Positions 13,729 through 14,116 of a DNA stretch of 14,116 nt are shown piece after piece (the stretch's first letter is position 1; each line of letters opens with the position of its first letter). Made by a program: the position numbers and the translations under genes. The notes under the pieces are model-generated. The model was not told the origin of the DNA, ran no database searches, and saw only the letters and a program-made list of their open reading frames with translations. The stretch is from an uncultured Opitutia bacterium (lineage in GTDB: Bacteria; Verrucomicrobiota; Verrucomicrobiia; Opitutales; UBA953). The DNA lies in the NCBI GenBank assembly GCA_903840235.1, contig CAIMFE010000177.1, forward strand, positions 1-14,116, in the 5' to 3' direction.

Positions 13729-14116
13729 ATGTACGTCCTAATTGCCACCTACGCTTGGCTTTTAGCTAATTTGCCGGAGGTATTTGCGCGTTTAAACGCG
13801 TGGGTCTTTGGCCAGTGTATTTGGTTCCTTCGCCGAGAAATTGTTTTAAATAATTTGCAGCAGGCTTTTCCGGAAAAAGATAAAGCGTGGTGGAAAAAAA
13901 TTGGGAAACTTTCCTGTCAACGGACAGCCGAGATGAGTCTATTTGGAATCGCCTCAGCTGCGCTTTCCGAAAAGGAATTACTCTCCCGGATTAAACTGAA
14001 TCCAAGTATCTTAACAGGAGCAGGCCGACTGAATAACTCAGAAAAAGGCACGGTCTGTTTTGTGCCTCATTTTTCCTTAATGGAGATGATGACGACCATT
14101 AAACTGCTCGACCCGA
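13729..14116 (+). CDS. LpxL/HtrB-family lipid A acyltransferase (N-terminal part, cut by window edge)
   Basis: I translated 129 codons from the ATG at 13729, 9 bases after the previous stop; the gene continues past the window end (family about 290-310 residues). The N-terminus is hydrophobic (MYVLIATYAWLLANLP), consistent with inner-membrane association. It then has REIVLNNLQQAFPEK (36-50), matching the RxxxxxNLxxAFP block, and VPHFSLMEMM near residue 112, where H-x4-E is the catalytic HX4(D/E) motif of these acyltransferases. They add secondary acyl chains to lipid A; related enzymes acylate other lipids. The start is supported by the short gap and N-terminal hydrophobicity, with no strong ribosome binding site. 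It probably shares a transcript with aroC. Confidence 0.82.
   Translation, partial: MYVLIATYAWLLANLPEVFARLNAWVFGQCIWFLRREIVLNNLQQAFPEKDKAWWKKIGKLSCQRTAEMSLFGIASAALSEKELLSRIKLNPSILTGAGRLNNSEKGTVCFVPHFSLMEMMTTIKLLDP

Overview
The window holds most of a division and cell wall (dcw) gene cluster on the minus strand and, head to head with it, a short plus-strand block with a small lipoprotein, chorismate synthase, a P-loop protein and a lipid A type acyltransferase. Every gene is ordinary chromosomal housekeeping in look. I see no insertion sequence, CRISPR array, phage gene, tRNA or rRNA.

Likely source: a Gram-negative, diderm bacterium. MurE carries the meso-diaminopimelate motif DNPR, two lipoproteins are predicted, and an LpxL/HtrB-type acyltransferase is present. 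A LysM gene sits between murD and ftsW, where Chlamydia has nlpD, and the small lipoprotein resembles the DUF3568 type. Together these suggest the Planctomycetes-Verrucomicrobia-Chlamydiae group, most likely Verrucomicrobiota (perhaps class Opitutae). The phylum is an inference, not proven.

Minus strand, in transcription order from about 11,050 down to 1: mraZ, rsmH, ftsL-like, ftsI, murE, murF, mraY, murD, LysM lipoprotein, ftsW, murG (cut by the window edge). Six junctions are 4-base ATGA stop/start overlaps, which indicates one translationally coupled operon. Candidate MraZ-binding repeats lie just upstream of mraZ. The products make UDP-MurNAc-pentapeptide (MurE, MurF, MurD), transfer it to the lipid carrier and finish lipid II (MraY, MurG), polymerise and cross-link it at the septum (FtsW, FtsI, with FtsL), and modify 16S rRNA (RsmH). 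murC, murB, ddl, ftsQ, ftsA and ftsZ are not in the window and may lie beyond position 1.

Intergenic region, about 10,990-11,373: a divergent control region with the MraZ-box candidate, a perfect 9-base inverted repeat, an AT-rich hairpin and weak promoter candidates.

Plus strand, 11,374-14,116: a 142-residue lipoprotein gene; tandem GC-rich hairpins; aroC; a 241-residue protein resembling a degenerate COG0523/CobW-type G3E GTPase, joined to aroC by an ATGA overlap; and the start of an LpxL/HtrB-family acyltransferase, cut by the window end.
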